A stretch of 5,518 nucleotides of DNA from an uncultured Kroppenstedtia sp. (GTDB lineage: Bacteria > Bacillota > Bacilli > Thermoactinomycetales > DSM-45169): NCBI GenBank assembly GCA_959600065.1, contig CAUGKZ010000145.1, forward strand, positions 1 to 5,518. The letters are read 5' to 3'. A model generated the notes under the pieces. It had not been told where the DNA came from, searched no databases, and saw only the letters and a list, made by a program, of their open reading frames with translations. Below, one piece after another: positions 4,830 to 5,518 of the stretch (the stretch's first letter is position 1; each line of letters starts with the position of its first letter). Made by a program: the position numbers and the translations under genes.

Positions 4830-5518
4830 GTTTGATTTCTCATAGGTACGTTATAAAACAAAAAGAATTAGAAGGTGATCCAGAAGCAGAAGCAAGTTTC
4901 AATTCCTCATAGGTACGTTATAAACTTGTTACAGATCCGTCCCACGGAGAAGCAGTACCTCCCGGTTTCAATTCCTTATAGGTACGTTGTAAACACGAGA
5001 TCAACCTGCCGGAAGATGAAAAGGACAAAGGGTTCAATTCCTAATAGGTACTTTGTAAACGAGGGACAGGTGTACCCCAAGTTTGCTTCGTCCATTGTGT
5101 TTCAATTCCTTATAGGTACGTTGTAAACCGGGAGGACTCTGACGTCCAAAACCCGCGTAGTCAGTTTCAATTCCTTATAGGTACGTTGTAAACCATTAGG
5201 CTTCAACCTCGCTCTCTTCGACGTTCATCTGTTTCAATTCCTTATAGGTACGTTGTAAACCTGCTAGTTTATAGCGGGTTGCGTGTTTCCGAGTTGGGTT
5301 TCAATTCCTTATAGGTACGTTGTAAACGGGTGATTGGGTGCAGGTGGGTTCAGATCGGCCAAATGAGTTTCAATTCCTTATAGGTACGTTGTAAACCTCT
5401 CGCCGCGTACAACGCGGGGCCGGGTGCAGTCGCGTTTCAATTCCTTATAGGTACGTTGTAAACTCAAACGTCAGGTCGCTTGAAATCACTTGGGTATGAG
5501 GGTTTCAATTCCTTATAG
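4830..5518 (-). CRISPR. CRISPR array 2: ten full repeats plus one cut by the window edge
   Basis: Repeats begin at 4830, 4896, 4965, 5031, 5099, 5164, 5231, 5298, 5367, 5434 and 5502 (partial). The main form reads GTTTCAATTCCTTATAGG then TACGTTGTAAAC. The copies at 4830 and 4896 have C at position 13 and ATAAAC near the end. The copy at 4830 is degenerate (GTTTGATTT, one base lost, one A gained), and 5031 differs at three positions. The ten spacers measure 36, 39, 36, 38, 35, 37, 37, 39, 37 and 38 nt. The minus-strand repeat ends in ATTGAAAC, and degeneration at the left end fits a leader to the right, outside the window. The bases that differ from array 1 (21 and 25) indicate a separate but related array. 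Confidence 0.97.

Noticed and set aside
4679..5126. Overlapping plus-strand open frames spanning the gap and the start of array 2
   Set aside because: They read through CRISPR repeats, repeatedly encoding the same peptide from the repeat, and have no ribosome binding site.
4265..5501. Self-targeting spacers against genes in this window
   Set aside because: No spacer visibly matches galT, pgi, csp, carD or the intergenic regions; this was by eye only.

Overview
The window reads as chromosomal DNA of a low- to mid-GC Gram-positive bacterium of the Bacillales. The evidence is strong GGAGG ribosome binding sites, GTG and TTG starts, compact sigma-A promoters, U-tailed intrinsic terminators, a Bacillus-type 451-residue glucose-6-phosphate isomerase and a Bacillus-type CarD. 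From general familiarity a Thermoactinomycetaceae-like host would fit, but this is inference and no search was run.

Left part (1-2950): galT runs leftward out of the window and is interrupted by two consecutive in-frame TAG codons near the edge. Divergent from it is a short gene for a very lysine-rich protein with one C-terminal membrane segment. It converges on pgi (minus strand), and each of the two genes has its own intrinsic terminator in the gap. galT (Leloir pathway, making Glc-1-P and UDP-Gal) and pgi (Glc-6-P/Fru-6-P) are both sugar-phosphate genes, but each appears to be transcribed alone.

Middle part (2950-4024): a cold-shock protein gene (minus) and a CarD-family RNA polymerase-binding regulator (plus) are divergent from a shared AT-rich region with two good sigma-A promoters. 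The csp leader contains a 62-nt, nearly perfect hairpin followed by five Us, which looks like an attenuator or temperature-responsive leader element.

Right part (4025-5518): no protein gene is convincing here. It holds two CRISPR arrays with related but distinct 30-bp repeats: six repeats at 4235-4591, and ten full repeats plus one cut by the window edge from 4830. Read on the minus strand the repeats end in ATTGAAAC, the usual 5' handle of type I-B-like crRNAs, so both arrays are probably transcribed leftward and their oldest ends are on the left. The 238-nt gap between them probably contains the leader and promoter of the left array. Each array is followed, in its direction of transcription, by a very strong GC-rich hairpin without a U-run. 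No cas genes are in the window. The left array also shows one repeat that lost exactly its last seven bases and a probable decayed repeat one period further out.
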